A stretch of 26,613 bases of DNA from Apostichopus parvimensis (Eukaryota; Echinodermata; Holothuroidea; Aspidochirotida; Stichopodidae), in assembly GCA_000934455.1 (NCBI GenBank), contig KN895081.1, forward strand, positions 1-26,613, read 5' to 3'. The translations under genes were made by a program, and so were the position numbers. This document shows, one piece after another, positions 1-10,379 of this stretch. The notes under the pieces are model-generated. The model ran no database searches. It saw only the letters and a program-made list of their open reading frames with translations, and was not told the origin of the DNA. How positions within the stretch are numbered: the first letter of the stretch is position 1; each line of letters opens with the position of its first letter.

Positions 1-498
1 TTGTAATACTGGGAAGACAGAAACACTTGTAAAATTTACAAAATATATATTTTTTCTCACATGGTTGGTAATTGGTATACAATTTAAGTCAGTGACATGA
101 CATGCTTATAGGTCTGGGAATTAAATAAAAATCTGTAATTGTAAAAGGTTAAATGTACTTGACAAAGTTTCAGACTTAGGCTAAAGTTAACATAGGCTAC
201 CATTGTTCCCACGCTTAACTTTAAAAAAAGGGTTAATTTAGGCCTGAACTTGTAAAAAAGCTCAATGTATTTAGGTAGTATACATGCATTGTAGTAAAGA
301 TGTGTTGGATCAGTTTGAAAATACACAAGGAAATGGCTTCCCTGTGTGTTCAGTGTTATACATTCTTACAGATAGAAATGTCAAAAGTGTGAAATGGCTG
401 TGCCACTGTAACAATTTGCTATTCAGTCTATGAATGAATCTACAGTAAGCTACTGTGTAGAGTCACTGGACCGTGTCTCTGGTTGTCACTTAGTTCCA

Positions 499-518
499 AT
501 ATATATATATTTATATAT
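499..518. repeat. (AT)n microsatellite
   Basis: Alternating A and T with one interruption. It is a simple sequence repeat and is expected to be length-polymorphic. Confidence 0.85.
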
Positions 519-604
519 GTAGATGGTTGTCAACGATGAAAGGAACTATTGTGGAAGCATTTTGTCATTGATGTGTTTTGTAAAAATTGATAAGTTCAAG
601 AACG

Positions 605-661
605 AAGCTGTATCATTAATTAGAAGTTCCACGGACTGTATCATTCTAGTGACTATACAGA
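605..661 (+). repeat. Direct repeat, copy A
   Basis: About 57 bp that recur at 832-888 with roughly 85% identity by eye. The best conserved core is TCATTAATTAGAAGTTC. The offset is 227 bp. It may be an old local duplication or two relics of one dispersed repeat. Nothing indicates a function. Confidence 0.7.
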
Positions 662-796
662 GTTTAACTAATGTACTTTGTTCCTCGCTTTCCTGTCTCC
701 CCACAACCTTAGCACTTCCTTCTACCGTGCCTAGAACGAACTGGTGATCTTTAAATATGTGGACACCCTATGACTGGCTCCTCCGGTCAAAGCACT

Positions 797-822
797 TCCT
801 TCTCATTCTACCATCCAAAGTG
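797..822 (+). repeat. Dispersed repeat fragment
   Basis: 26 bp matching 6702-6727 at 24 of 26 positions, beginning TCCTTCTC and ending CCAAAGTG. Two copies 5.9 kb apart at this identity suggest fragments of one interspersed repeat. The ends of the full element are not visible. Confidence 0.5.
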
Positions 823-831
823 CCAACAAGA

Positions 832-888
832 AAGCTGCATCATTAATTAGAAGTTCATTGACTGTATCATTCTATTGACTGTACATGC
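832..888 (+). repeat. Direct repeat, copy B
   Basis: Second copy of the repeat at 605-661, in the same orientation. Similarity fades after the shared GACTGTATCATTCTA segment. A short sequence just upstream (797-822) has its own relative at 6702-6727, so the area is a patchwork of repeat fragments. Confidence 0.7.
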
Positions 889-1570
889 ACTCCATAGAAT
901 CCAGTTTAGTGGTTGTGACATAAAGGGTACATTACATATCAGACTGGTGCTTGAATGGTGGACTGCATTTAAAACAAAACTTAAAATTGATTTTGAAACC
1001 TCCCAGTGTTTACATTAGACCCTGTGCTTGTTATCAGTTAGACTGCCTTGCTTGCTCCCTCCCAATCAATGAATGGGGAAGTTTAGGTCTGTTTATTTGA
1101 AAAAAGCGAAAGACAGGAAAAAAAACACAATCCCTGTGATTTGCATCACTGCTACAAATATCTACTTCTATTGTGTCGAATAATGCACAATGTAGCAAAC
1201 AACAACAGTGAAGGAAGTGAAAGGTAAACACCCCTTAGACAAATCTACCACATGGCACTGGCCTGATCCTCCCTGTATCCCCCTATAGCCAATCATGGGA
1301 TCCAAATCTCGGGGTCTGATGCATGGTTACACTACAGATAAGATTTCTTGGCCAAGCGAGGTGTTGCACCCAGTTCAAGTGTGCTCTATTAGCTAATATG
1401 TGTGTGTGTGCTTGTAACCATTTACAGTACGTTTCCCTTATTCGTTCTTTTACATGCAAGAATGCCATGCATCCAGATTCAATTGCCAGCTCTGTAATTA
1501 TTGTTAACTGAAAGGAATTTCTTAACTACAGATTTTGTAATGTTTTGTTAAGTTGATTCACCATTGACCT

Positions 1571-1602
1571 CAATCGATCCATCGATCGATCGATCAATCA
1601 AT
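1571..1602. repeat. (ATCG)n microsatellite
   Basis: Imperfect tetranucleotide repeat of ATCG drifting into ATCA. Each ATCGAT block is self-complementary, so the tract can form hairpins. Confidence 0.85.
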
Positions 1603-3718
1603 GCCTTTAAGAATACATATCGTATTCACACTGAGCATGCAAAGTCACCCATTATTAGTAATTTAGTTTTAACTTAGAACATCAATACATGTCACGTCAC
1701 TTAATGATTAAAATCTGTGGAATAATCACAAATTATGTCATACTACACATGTATATCAAACTGATTAATATATGTAATGTATTCCGAGTATTGTGCAATA
1801 CTAATTACAGCGTAATGCATCCTGTCAACATGGTTACAAGTTTCCTCTCCCGCAAGCCGACTTTCCGAGTTATCAGTTTTGGTATACAGGAATGAATGTT
1901 TCTCGTGCTTTGCAATGGTGTGTTTGTTGGTGAAACATTCTATAGCTTTCAAATTATTGCTTCAAAGCATTGCTGACTTGTGGGTACACCCAGGCATGCA
2001 TGGTCACGTGATATTAAAATGGTTGTAACTAGTTGTAGAATTGTTTATTTTTTGAGCACTTTTAGCATAAATTTACATCACATGTGACCTATCTCCTCAC
2101 AATTTACAATGTATCATACTTACTCAGCTAGGCCACCTTAATAATGAACTGTATTTGTCACACTACACATTTATATGAAATGTTCAGTTTTGGTATCATT
2201 TATCAGTTGTATCATGACCTTAAGCCATTCCAACACATGTATTCTATGTACTCTCAACTTACAATATCTTTGCTGTAGCTATAGGCTCTCTTCGTGTATT
2301 TGTCACACTACATGAATGAAGTATTCTTTTCTTGTATCATGTAGCAATAAGTTGAATTGTGAGATAAATCCATTTCAAAAGCAGCTCAGCTCTGCATGGC
2401 ACAACAATCGGCTCTCTGTCAGATTTCTTGTAAATTTATCTGAGATGTTTTTGGTATGAATGACATTTTGAACTTTTGTGAAGATCTCATTTAAGCCGCC
2501 AAAATGCATGAATTTATGTATACATGTTATTTTCTGATATATTTCTGATATATATTAAGGTGAAATTTATTTTATCTTGATGAAAAACGGTATAAAATTG
2601 CATTCAAATTGATAACAAAGTCCACTTAAAAACAATTCTAGACAGTTTACTGAGTTTAGATGGTTCAGTGCATTAATAGAATGATCATTGATGGGTATAC
2701 TTATCCCATGCAAGGGTGTACAGTGTTAAAAAGAGAAGTTACCAGTTCACTATGGTAGGTTGAGAATTCTGATGTTGTTTGGAGAGAGGCAAGTCTGTCC
2801 TTGTCCTTCAAAACACTTCCAAACCGGTACTTTTTGGAAAATTTCGATGGATTGTGTGTATACAGTAGGAAGTGAGAAGTTAACATGTCAAGTTTATTTA
2901 TTTTGAGGGTTATTTGGATTTTAAGACAATTAGGTCTGCAAGTGTTTACTGACTTGATGATGGGACTGATTGTACATCAAAGACCTTTGATCATATTAGT
3001 CACTCACTGTGTACTGTGTACCTTCATTCAGCATACGTTAACGGAAGAACAGCTCTCTTGAAGTTAACACTCTGTTCAATAAAGTGTGTGTAATTATTGG
3101 TCTCAGAAGGGTGCAGCCCATTATTCTGTTTTTCACACTTCAAAATCGTGTAATAGCAGTATACATACATCCCGGCACTACTTGGCAGTTCACAGACTTG
3201 AACAATGCAGTGCAGATGTTTTTGTTTTTGAATTTCATCTTGGATAATTATTGTTTTTCAATAATATAAGCTCTCAAGAAGGATATATAATATACATGTG
3301 ACTTTATTGACGTGTGAAAGTTAGGATGGCCTTTTCCTTGTTTAAAGTGTTTAAAGTTTAATGAGATCTCTTTATCAGATTTTTTGATGTCCAGTTGAGT
3401 TTTGGTAATTTTTCTGTAATGGTATTAGGGTGTGCAGTATAGGTATCCTGTATTTTTTGATGTACAGTTGTCCTAACTGGGAGATTTTACCTCGTGCAGA
3501 TACCATTGGCTTATGTACTATACATGTACTGTCACCTGAATGCAGATTTCTGTTGCTTAGTTCACCTGGATTTGAGGATTTTCTTGGATATTTTCCTTTT
3601 CCTTTTCGTGGACATCTTCAGGGAGAAATTTTGGAAAGTAAATGCTCTCCGAAAGTCACCAGAATTTGTGCTTAAAAGGTCAGGAGTTGGTGACTTTGAG
3701 ACCAACGAGTCCCTACCT

Positions 3719-3729
3719 CCCCCCCCCCC
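3719..3729. repeat. Homopolymer C11
   Basis: Run of 11 C. It is likely to be length-variable and prone to sequencing error, so the reading frame across it should not be trusted. Confidence 0.85.
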
Positions 3730-4418
3730 ATTAGTCCCATACACAAACCCACTTTTGTCTGGTTCGGAGTTACTTGAGGATCAATTTGTGGTATAGTACA
3801 GGTAGTTGCAAACTGATTTCATTTTCAGTGTCTGATGATAACTAGAGCAAGAGGAGCTACAGTAAGACTCGGATAGAGCAGTCTGTTAGATGCTTACTTA
3901 TTAACTTCACCCATGTTTGAAAACTTTGTGAAACATATGTGCATGAAACACGGGCGTGCACGAAACATGTGTGCAATTGGTAATATGTAGGAACAATGCA
4001 GATGAGTCAGTAAAGATTGAGGGTAGTCTGTAGGTCAGGGGAGAAGGTGAAAAGTAAAATGGGAAAAAATGATGAAAGAAATGAAAGAATTCTTTCATTG
4101 ACAACAATTGATTTTCAACTGCAGACCTTGATTTTGTCAGGATCAACTCAACTGCGAATTTAAATATATCAAAACACTTTGTTTGATTAATATTCCTCAG
4201 ACTGTACAATATTGTAATGTGTCCAGTCGATATTGTGTTACAGACCAAGCTATATATACTGCCAAAGCTATATGACACATACTGTATCAGTTATTGTACA
4301 GCTGCTATAGTTAGACTTTAACATACACTGTAGACAACTTTGATGATACCAGTGTTTTGAATTTGAAGTGGAGGATGGGATGTATATTATAGTGTTGTAT
4401 TCTACCAACTCTCACAAG

Positions 4419-4526
4419 TTCATGGGGATGCATGGGATGATCCAAGCATGTTGCAGAGGTTTTCCAAATTTAGACGGAGTCATAAGAGGGTTGATCGCTT
4501 AATATCATCTTTGACAGGTGAAAAGG
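4419..4526 (+). CDS. Candidate internal exon, gene unknown
   Basis: An open frame runs from 4367, just after a TGA, through a strong donor-like GTAAGT at 4527-4532. The peptide is unusually protein-like for this window: it contains AWDDPSMLQRFSKF and then RRSHKRVDRLISSLTG, a mix of basic, acidic and hydrophobic residues unlike the F/L/I-rich background frames. The left edge is uncertain. An AG ends at 4418 after a moderately pyrimidine-rich stretch; other AGs end near 4392 and 4454. A second possible donor (CAG followed by GTGAAA) lies at 4518. With the 4527 donor the exon ends in phase 1. I do not recognise the protein family and no other exon of this gene is visible, so this is a candidate only. 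Confidence 0.33.
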
Positions 4527-6701
4527 GTAAGTTTTATTTTACAATGTTTGTCCCTGTTTTTGTCTCTTTCTTGCCATCATGCTCTAAACTCAGAGATATT
4601 AAAACCTTGTTTCCAATTTTTGTTTTTTTTAACATTCTGTAATCTTTGTTAGTGCTGTTAAAAAATGTGAGGTATTTCTGGAATTCTCGTCAAAATTATA
4701 GATTCAGGATAATGAAAGGGTGAGACAAAATTTTTGAAAAAAAATTAATTTTGCTTTTCGTGTGTATGCGATTATCATACAAAAAATGAAAAAGTGTCAT
4801 GAAAGTGTTAAAACGGAATAGAATAAATTAATTGGTCATTAAGTTTCAAACCTTCATTTTGTTTTTCGAAGAAAACCTATGAAGTGCAGTCTTAGTTTGA
4901 CCTGAATTCTAATCTTAGTCTTGAGTAACGCTCTGGAGGTTTGGTCAAATAAATTGTGTCGCTCAATTAAATCCAAAGAACCCAACAGCATGTATAGGCC
5001 ATAATCAAATCTAGAAAACTGAATTTATACCTCACTGTTGCTCTCGTAGACAGGTATTCCAAGTTAGAAATCTTTGCACATTTGGTGATATGATATTGGA
5101 GTGCTGCAAACACTCTTTGGTTTACCGAAAGGGAAAACGAGGGAGTCACTCTTACTGACCTTGCAAAATTGCGAAGGGGACTGCATTTTTTTCAAAGTGG
5201 GCAATGACTACAAGGTGGATAGCAAAGTCGTTAATTACTGTTACGGTTAGATTTGTCCAACACGGCAGCATGTGGAAACGTTGTACTCAAAGCCGAAGCC
5301 AAAGTGAATTAATCACATCACACATCCAGAGTCCATACATGCTAAGTTCTTCAATACCGCCCTCATTACCTTTCGGGAAACATTTCTTATTGTTGGGAGG
5401 CCAAAATGTTGGCTAATCGATGTAAATTTTGGGATCTGATGGGGAGGGACTAGCTCTCCCTATGACAATTTCCACCATTTTAAATACGTAAATTTGTGTA
5501 GAAACAAGTCTTCATTTTTAGTGCAATCTTGATTAATTAATTTAAAAAAAATGATAATCCATGGTTTGTTTCTCTTGTACCTACCACTAGGATTTGAAAT
5601 CAGGCTCACTCCTATACACCACACCTGGCCTTCCATCAAAAATGCAATTATTCATTCAAAAAGATGACTGGCAGTTGTCTCTCTTTGGCTGAGAATTTTG
5701 GGTCCTACCATTTTGGGCTTGAACTGTGTTGGGTATTGTTACGCCTCTTTTAATGCATTGCTGCCATGCAGCTATTGGCAACCGCAAGGTTTACCATATA
5801 TCCTACTGTATGTTTCATCTTTACTGAGGGTTCACCTCTTTTGCAATGATAAAAAAAAAAGTATTTGTAGATACAAGAGAACAACATGTATACAGTAAGG
5901 CAGGACATTCATTGTTACATCTATTCTAAACAATAACTGCAGTGTTCCTATATAAGTATAAGGTTATTAACAATGGTGATCACTAACTCAGTGGAACATA
6001 TTTGTCCTGTTTGGACAGTCTTCCATTCTTTATAACAGTTAGTCAACATCATCTGCAATGAGCTTTGCCCGGCTTTACAAAACAAATACTGCAGGTGAAG
6101 TTTGGTTGGACAAGATATTTCTGGACAGGAAAGTGTGTATCCTGTGTTGGGACTTCCTGTTACAACACAGTTCTAAACATGTAAAGTGGTGTGAATTGAG
6201 GAGAGGTTCATAGGTCAATCAATATCCTTTGCATGACTATGAACACCATACACGTGCATATACATTTGTCACGGGATCATGAAAGGTTGTGTGCCTATAT
6301 TTAAAAACAAATAGTGAATGTTTCTTTTATAAAATTAAAGGAATGTCGACCTCAAAATTGTAAGTTTGACAGATGTATATGAATGATTTTTTTTTAAGAA
6401 TCATATATTTATGTCTCTTAAATCTTAATTGCTGTGTTTGTTTTGATTCATCTGCTTTCTTCTATATCCTAAATGTATAGCATTCTTTTAGTGATAACCA
6501 GAACGGAACCATGCAGCGCTATGATATTCTGTAGGATTAATGGTAAAAAAAGAAAGAACATGGTATCTGGTATATGATAAACATACTGTACACTGATCGG
6601 TCAGTGATCAGTGATTTACTTAATTCCCTCTGTCTCTTTACAACTACTGTACACTTGCTCTACCTTATCTTTTTTGATTATCCCATTCTGGTCTACTGCC
6701 C

Positions 6702-6727
6702 TCCTTCTCGTTCTACCACCCAAAGTG
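6702..6727 (+). repeat. Dispersed repeat fragment, second copy
   Basis: Matches 797-822 at 24 of 26 positions in the same orientation. The surrounding sequences do not align convincingly. Confidence 0.5.
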
Positions 6728-7339
6728 ACTTGAGCACCTTATTGAGGAAAGTATTTCTATCTCAAAGAAAGTCCTTACTTTGGTAACTCATGTTAAGTTG
6801 CATAGTACAGTAGCTACAATTTTCCACATTCTTAAACAATTTCTTCATCAACAATTTGGAACTATTATTTATGGTTTTGGTTTTCACTGAGCTCTTAAAG
6901 TTGTTGTGTCAAAATATCAGGCAAATTGCTTCTCTACGTATTATCCCAGGTATTCAGCTGTGCTATGCATCGTTAAATGAATTTTTCAGTTGTAAGTATT
7001 AAGTAATTTTCATTGTTGGAAATGTTACGTTTTCTTTACACATGATGTTTTTTTAAATTGTCACACATACTGTACATGCAAACATTTCAGAGCTTAATCA
7101 AAACTTAGAAAGCTTCCTTACTTAACCATTGCTTGGAGAAAGGGTGCGAGCATTTAAGAAAGTGAATTCTTCTCCAAACCATGTATGCAGTATGTTTAAT
7201 TGAAATTGCAACTGACAATAGACATTCACAAAGTTCAGATTGGCAGTAAAAGCACATCGAGTTAGTAGGCATAGAAGAATCAGTGTGATCACAAATGTAC
7301 AGGATTAGTGTAAAGAGATATACACAACATTTTTGTAGA

Positions 7340-7470
7340 AAATATTCAAGAGGGAAGAAGGGAGGGGGGACGAGAGCATGGAAGGGGTGGAGACCCCCTA
7401 CATAGTCGGTTTCAATGTCCCCATGGCCACACTCCTTCCTCTTAAAAATCCTGTATCCACGCCTGATGTG
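7340..7470 (-). repeat. Possible degenerate interspersed repeat
   Basis: On the minus strand this reads as GGATACAGGATTTTTAAGAG followed by purine-rich, then C-rich blocks. From memory this resembles a repeat often seen in marine invertebrate genomes, which yields spurious frames starting RIFKR. The 137-residue minus-strand open frame across 7105-7518 is therefore more likely a repeat artefact than a gene. The edges cannot be defined from one copy. Confidence 0.3.
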
Positions 7471-7988
7471 ATCAATCGTATAAATGCTATTTACTGAACA
7501 GCTGTGTGCTTCTTTCAAGGAACTTGGCTGGGATGTTCCTTTTTTACGTCACGAGAAAGATAGCTCAGTTATGTAGTCTCTGTGTACACGTGTCTCTTCC
7601 GAACAGATCTATGTTTTAGTTATCTCTGATGACAAATATTAGAACCTAATATGTAACTGAATGGTATGGTATAAACCAAGATCCTGGACGCTTGGCTATC
7701 ATATCCTGTTCGAGATAAACTTTCGTTTGTTTTTATTTGTAACAAAGTACAGTAATTTAGAGCAACAATTCTGAGTTGTTTTTGGCAATGTTGACAAACT
7801 TACTTCTTCGATGGAAGAAAACATGGGTTAAAATCGATCAAGTCATGATTTTTCTTTCCTACATTTCCTCACTGAATGATACAGTAAGTATATAACTAGT
7901 GAGTCAGTATAAATGCCATATTTGACTTTTAATGTAAGGAAAATTTCTAAAATTTGACTGTCAGTGGCAAGGCCCTAACACAGAAGGA

Positions 7989-8022
7989 CACCCTCCCCTT
8001 CCCCTTCCCCCTCCCCCTTCCA
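7989..8022. repeat. Polypyrimidine tract
   Basis: About 34 bases of nearly pure C and T ending in TTCCAG. It could be a simple repeat, or the polypyrimidine tract of a 3' splice site serving the open frame that starts at 8024. Confidence 0.7.
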
Positions 8023-8023
8023 G

Positions 8024-8098
8024 GTCCAGCCTGGATACTCAGCTTCACCAGACCAAAGCCAACTTCATTATTTAATACCGGGGGATTCCAGCATGTAA
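8024..8098 (+). CDS. Candidate terminal exon, gene unknown
   Basis: Immediately after the pyrimidine tract and AG, a frame is open for 24 codons and closes with TAA at 8096-8098. The peptide begins VQPGYSASPDQSQLHY, a composition unlike the F/L/I-rich background frames. AATAAA follows 24 bases after the stop. Acceptor, short tail and polyadenylation signal in the right order is what a last exon looks like, but every part is short and AT-rich DNA gives AATAAA often. No homology is recognised. Confidence 0.2.
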   Translation, partial: VQPGYSASPDQSQLHYLIPGDSSM

Positions 8099-8122
8099 AC
8101 GCCGATCATTATGCATTTCATT

Positions 8123-8128
8123 AATAAA
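8123..8128 (+). promoter_or_regulatory. Possible polyadenylation signal AATAAA
   Basis: Canonical AATAAA 24 bases after the TAA of the candidate exon at 8024-8098, with a GT-richer stretch further downstream. It is meaningful only if that exon is real. Confidence 0.2.
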
Positions 8129-8366
8129 CACACACTAACCAATCCCTGCCTGTAGCTTTACAATTGATTTTGGTACTTTCCTGTTGCAAGTATTGTCACA
8201 CAGTCATGACAATGTATTTTTTGGCCTGGATTGGATTTGATGGCCTGGACACCAATGTTTTCTGTTTGGGTTTTTCATTTCCTGAATTCTGAGAATTTTG
8301 TGAAGATATGGAACAAACAAGTGTATTACCTTCATTGCTTGATTATTTACTACACAATAGTACCCT

Positions 8367-8382
8367 CCCCCCCCCCCCCCCC
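8367..8382. repeat. Homopolymer C16
   Basis: Run of 16 C. Length is likely unreliable in the assembly. Confidence 0.9.
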
Positions 8383-8624
8383 GCCCATAAACAAAATAAA
8401 AAAATAAGAAGGATATTTTAGACAATCCAGATGGAATGGATAATGAGTTAAAACTTATTTTTACAACCCGAAAATCACGCCAAATACAAACAATTTCTTC
8501 TGAAAAGTACCAAAATTTCTTCCTATCCTTCAGATCATTGAATATGTTTTGAAAATAAATAAATTATAATAATCCACTGCAAGGTAGAGAGTTAACAACA
8601 CTCCATTAGAGAGATTTTCATGTT

Positions 8625-8630
8625 CACTAC
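8625..8630 (+). repeat. Target-site duplication, left (CACTAC)
   Basis: CACTAC abuts the left terminal inverted repeat, and the identical hexamer abuts the right one at 10380-10385. Longer duplications (7 or 8 bp) do not match. Confidence 0.75.
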
Positions 8631-8642
8631 CAGGGTTCTGCC
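8631..8642 (+). repeat. Left terminal inverted repeat
   Basis: CAGGGTTCTGCC, exact reverse complement of 10368-10379. Similarity stops at base 13. Confidence 0.75.
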
Positions 8643-8644
8643 GC

Positions 8645-8727
8645 TGCCGGTCGGCGCCGGTCGGGCCCGACCAGCACGCTGAATTACCGACCGCCACAAT
8701 CTGCCTGAGTGACTTTTCCGACCGGCA
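8645..8727. repeat. Subterminal palindromes of the left arm
   Basis: GGTCGGGCCCGACC at 8659-8672 is a perfect 14-bp palindrome. TGCCGGTCGG at 8645-8654 is the exact reverse complement of 8718-8727, so the arm can also fold into a larger hairpin. The region is strongly CpG-rich against an AT-rich host. Subterminal palindromes often serve as transposase-binding sites in related elements; that role is inferred here. Confidence 0.7.
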
Positions 8728-8834
8728 CTTATTTTCGATAGGAACTCCAAAAAACAGCTCCATAGCCGGAGGGTCGAACGTACAGAAACAATCTGTTTGA
8801 GACTAGGGGAAATCCAGTTCATAACTGTTCAAAA

Positions 8835-8916
8835 CAGGGCTCAAAATAGACGGGGGCGAAGGGCGATTCGCCCTACGAAGTTGAAAAATCGCCCCAGAAA
8901 AGAAATCACGAGTGCG
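8835..8916 (+). mobile_element. 5' end of a CAGGGCTC element, copy 1
   Basis: 82 bp matching the last 82 bp of the window (26532-26613) at 80 of 82 positions. Similarity begins exactly at CAGGGCTC in both places and the upstream flanks differ, so this is a true element end. GGGCGA-T-TCGCCC at 8861-8873 is a perfect hairpin. No matching right end (GAGCCCTG) was found, so the element is nested and truncated, or its right end has diverged. Confidence 0.7.
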
Positions 8917-9517
8917 AAAAAAAATGCAAATACCGCTAAAATTGCCCTCCACATGTACTGCTCATGTACTGTACAGTCAACGGGCGCCGCACATTTAGAA
9001 AGATACAATACTGTGAAATAAATCACTGGAAAAACTCTGACTGCCAATCCTTTTGTTATAATATAACAGCTTGGTTTCTACGTTCGCTCAGACACCACCT
9101 AGCTAGCTAAAAATATATCGGTTCCTCGCGTGATCATTTTCGCACACCCGTGTACTTTTACTTTTTCTCCCAGCTAGGTGGGTATCCGGGTACTCGGAAA
9201 AAATTGTTTTACCTCGTGTATCACGATTTTCAAGAAATTACATATTGGATGCTATAATAAATGAATTATATTTTCTACTGACAATGTTTTCATGTTCAAA
9301 TACGCAGGTGTAAGATAAGGTATATTACCTTACTCAATAATTTCTATTTGCTTTTGTTTCTTTCATTAACTTCATATAATTAACATTACTACTAACATCG
9401 CACTGCCGCCGCTGCTTATGCTTGCTCTCCACGTCTATTGGATCAGACCATATAAATATTTAGCTCTTAAATTTAGCTCTTAAACAGTTGTTACTACTAC
9501 TATCTATTATAGAGGTC

Positions 9518-9558
9518 CAGGGTTCGCATTAGCCGCGAGATTGCGCGATTCGCGCAAT
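9518..9558 (+). mobile_element. Possible third CAGGG-type transposon end
   Basis: Begins CAGGGTTCGCATTAGCC and carries a perfect 9+1+9 palindrome (ATTGCGCGA-T-TCGCGCAAT, 9540-9558). It copies the layout of the 8631 and 8835 ends in a different sequence. There is only one copy in the window and no partner end or target-site duplication, so the extent is unknown. Confidence 0.45.
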
Positions 9559-9730
9559 TTGATCGCATTTGGAATAAACGATTAGTAAAAAGCCACTTGC
9601 GATTATTTATTTTTTAGTTATCCCGTATAATCCATAAACATCTCGTAAAATTCCTTGTCAGCCTTTCCTTCTATGAAATAAACCAATGAATAAATAATAT
9701 CTTCCACATGGTAGCCTAACACCACACTAA

Positions 9731-9959
9731 GTCAATGGGTAATCTAGCCTAGCCATATCTGTTTAGTAGCTGAAATTGTGACGCAGTTATAAGATATCCA
9801 TGGAATACTTTCGTTATTGCTGTTAGTCAATGGGAAATCTGCCTAACTTTCGGTTTGCAAATTTTTTTTTTTTTTAAATCACACTTTGCGTAGGATTCGG
9901 GTAATAAATTACGAACAGGGTAGTATCGCGTTGGGCGGGTACCTTCGTTATTGCTGTTA
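9731..9959 (+). repeat. Internal direct repeats of the transposon
   Basis: TTCGTTATTGCTGTTA occurs at 9810-9825 and 9944-9959. GTCAATGGG followed by a similar AATCT-GCCTA block occurs at 9731 and 9826. This suggests old internal duplication within the element body. Confidence 0.65.
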
Positions 9960-10367
9960 TTGTAATTATGTGATATCCTTTCAATGGACCGATTTCATAG
10001 GCCCGATGTTGAATAAATGAGAGAGAATACATAATTCATTATGATTCGTCTTTATTTGGGAGTGGACTCTCACTCACTGTCCATCTAAAATTATCATCTC
10101 AGCCTGAATGATTTATTTAATAGGCACCACCGGCTGGTCTGCACTCTGGTGCTCCAGATATTTGTCCTAACTTTTTTCATTAATTATGAAAAATTCCAGA
10201 CATGAGATCTCATTTCAAAGCTGTCTACATGTGGCTCAGAATACTCGGGAAGGGCCGTTTCCGGCCATCTGGAGGGGTTTCCAAAACCCAAAATTTTCTT
10301 GTACGCTCCGCGCCAACCGATGGTGGCGCTCCGCTTAGATAGTCCTGCCGGCACTCAATCCACCCTG

Positions 10368-10379
10368 GGCAGAACCCTG
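10368..10379 (-). repeat. Right terminal inverted repeat
   Basis: GGCAGAACCCTG, exact reverse complement of 8631-8642. An 8-bp palindrome TGCCGGCA (10346-10353) lies about 30 bp inside it, echoing the left arm. Confidence 0.75.

Larger units (their letters stand above)
1..4366. other. Non-coding AT-rich sequence
   Basis: No open frame here looks like a real gene. All are short, are rich in F, L, I, S and C as expected of AT-rich random sequence, and overlap on both strands. The stretch contains microsatellites, a pair of diverged direct repeats (605-661 and 832-888) and a C-run. The longest open frame (3907-4278, minus) has no recognisable domain. Intron or intergenic DNA is the likeliest reading. 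Confidence 0.6.
4527..7987. other. Non-coding AT-rich sequence
   Basis: Holds only short background open frames. Apart from the dispersed fragment at 6702-6727 and a possible repeat relic at 7340-7470, I see no structured element. Confidence 0.55.
8631..10379. mobile_element. Non-autonomous DNA transposon, hAT-like ends
   Basis: The element is 1749 bp. It has perfect 12-bp terminal inverted repeats, CAGGGTTCTGCC at 8631-8642 and its reverse complement at 10368-10379, flanked by the perfect 6-bp duplication CACTAC. CAGGG-type ends are typical of the hAT superfamily, whose usual target-site duplication is 8 bp, so the 6-bp duplication is atypical. No transposase frame is present, so movement would have needed a transposase supplied elsewhere. 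The interior is a mosaic: a GC- and CpG-rich left arm, two more CAGGG-type ends (8835 and 9518), internal direct repeats (9731-9959) and a GC-rich right arm with a ggccg/cggcc hairpin at 10253-10266. Confidence 0.7.

Noticed and set aside
2003..2012. GTCACGTGAT, an E-box or CLEAR-type site
   Set aside because: A single 10-bp word with no promoter features around it; chance is likely.
3430..3796. Two overlapping plus-strand frames ending near a proline run
   Set aside because: The proline run is the translated C11 homopolymer. The frames overlap each other and lack splice signals.
3907..4278. 123-codon minus-strand open frame
   Set aside because: F, H and S runs typical of AT-rich chance frames; no domain and no splice context.
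7105..7518. 137-codon minus-strand open frame, the longest in the window
   Set aside because: No recognisable domain, cysteine- and histidine-rich low-quality composition, and it crosses a probable repeat relic with G-runs.
7558..7600. TAGCTCAGTT word resembling a tRNA A-box
   Set aside because: No B-box (GGTTCGANTCC) at the right distance and no cloverleaf pairing.
8797..9047. Opposed open frames over the CAGGGCTC element
   Set aside because: They run from unique sequence through a transposon end and read on both strands; they come from the GC-rich repeat.
9292..9299. GTTCAAAT as a target-site duplication partner of GTTCAAAA at 8827
   Set aside because: Only 7 of 8 bases match and the sequence before it does not end in a CCCTG-type terminus.
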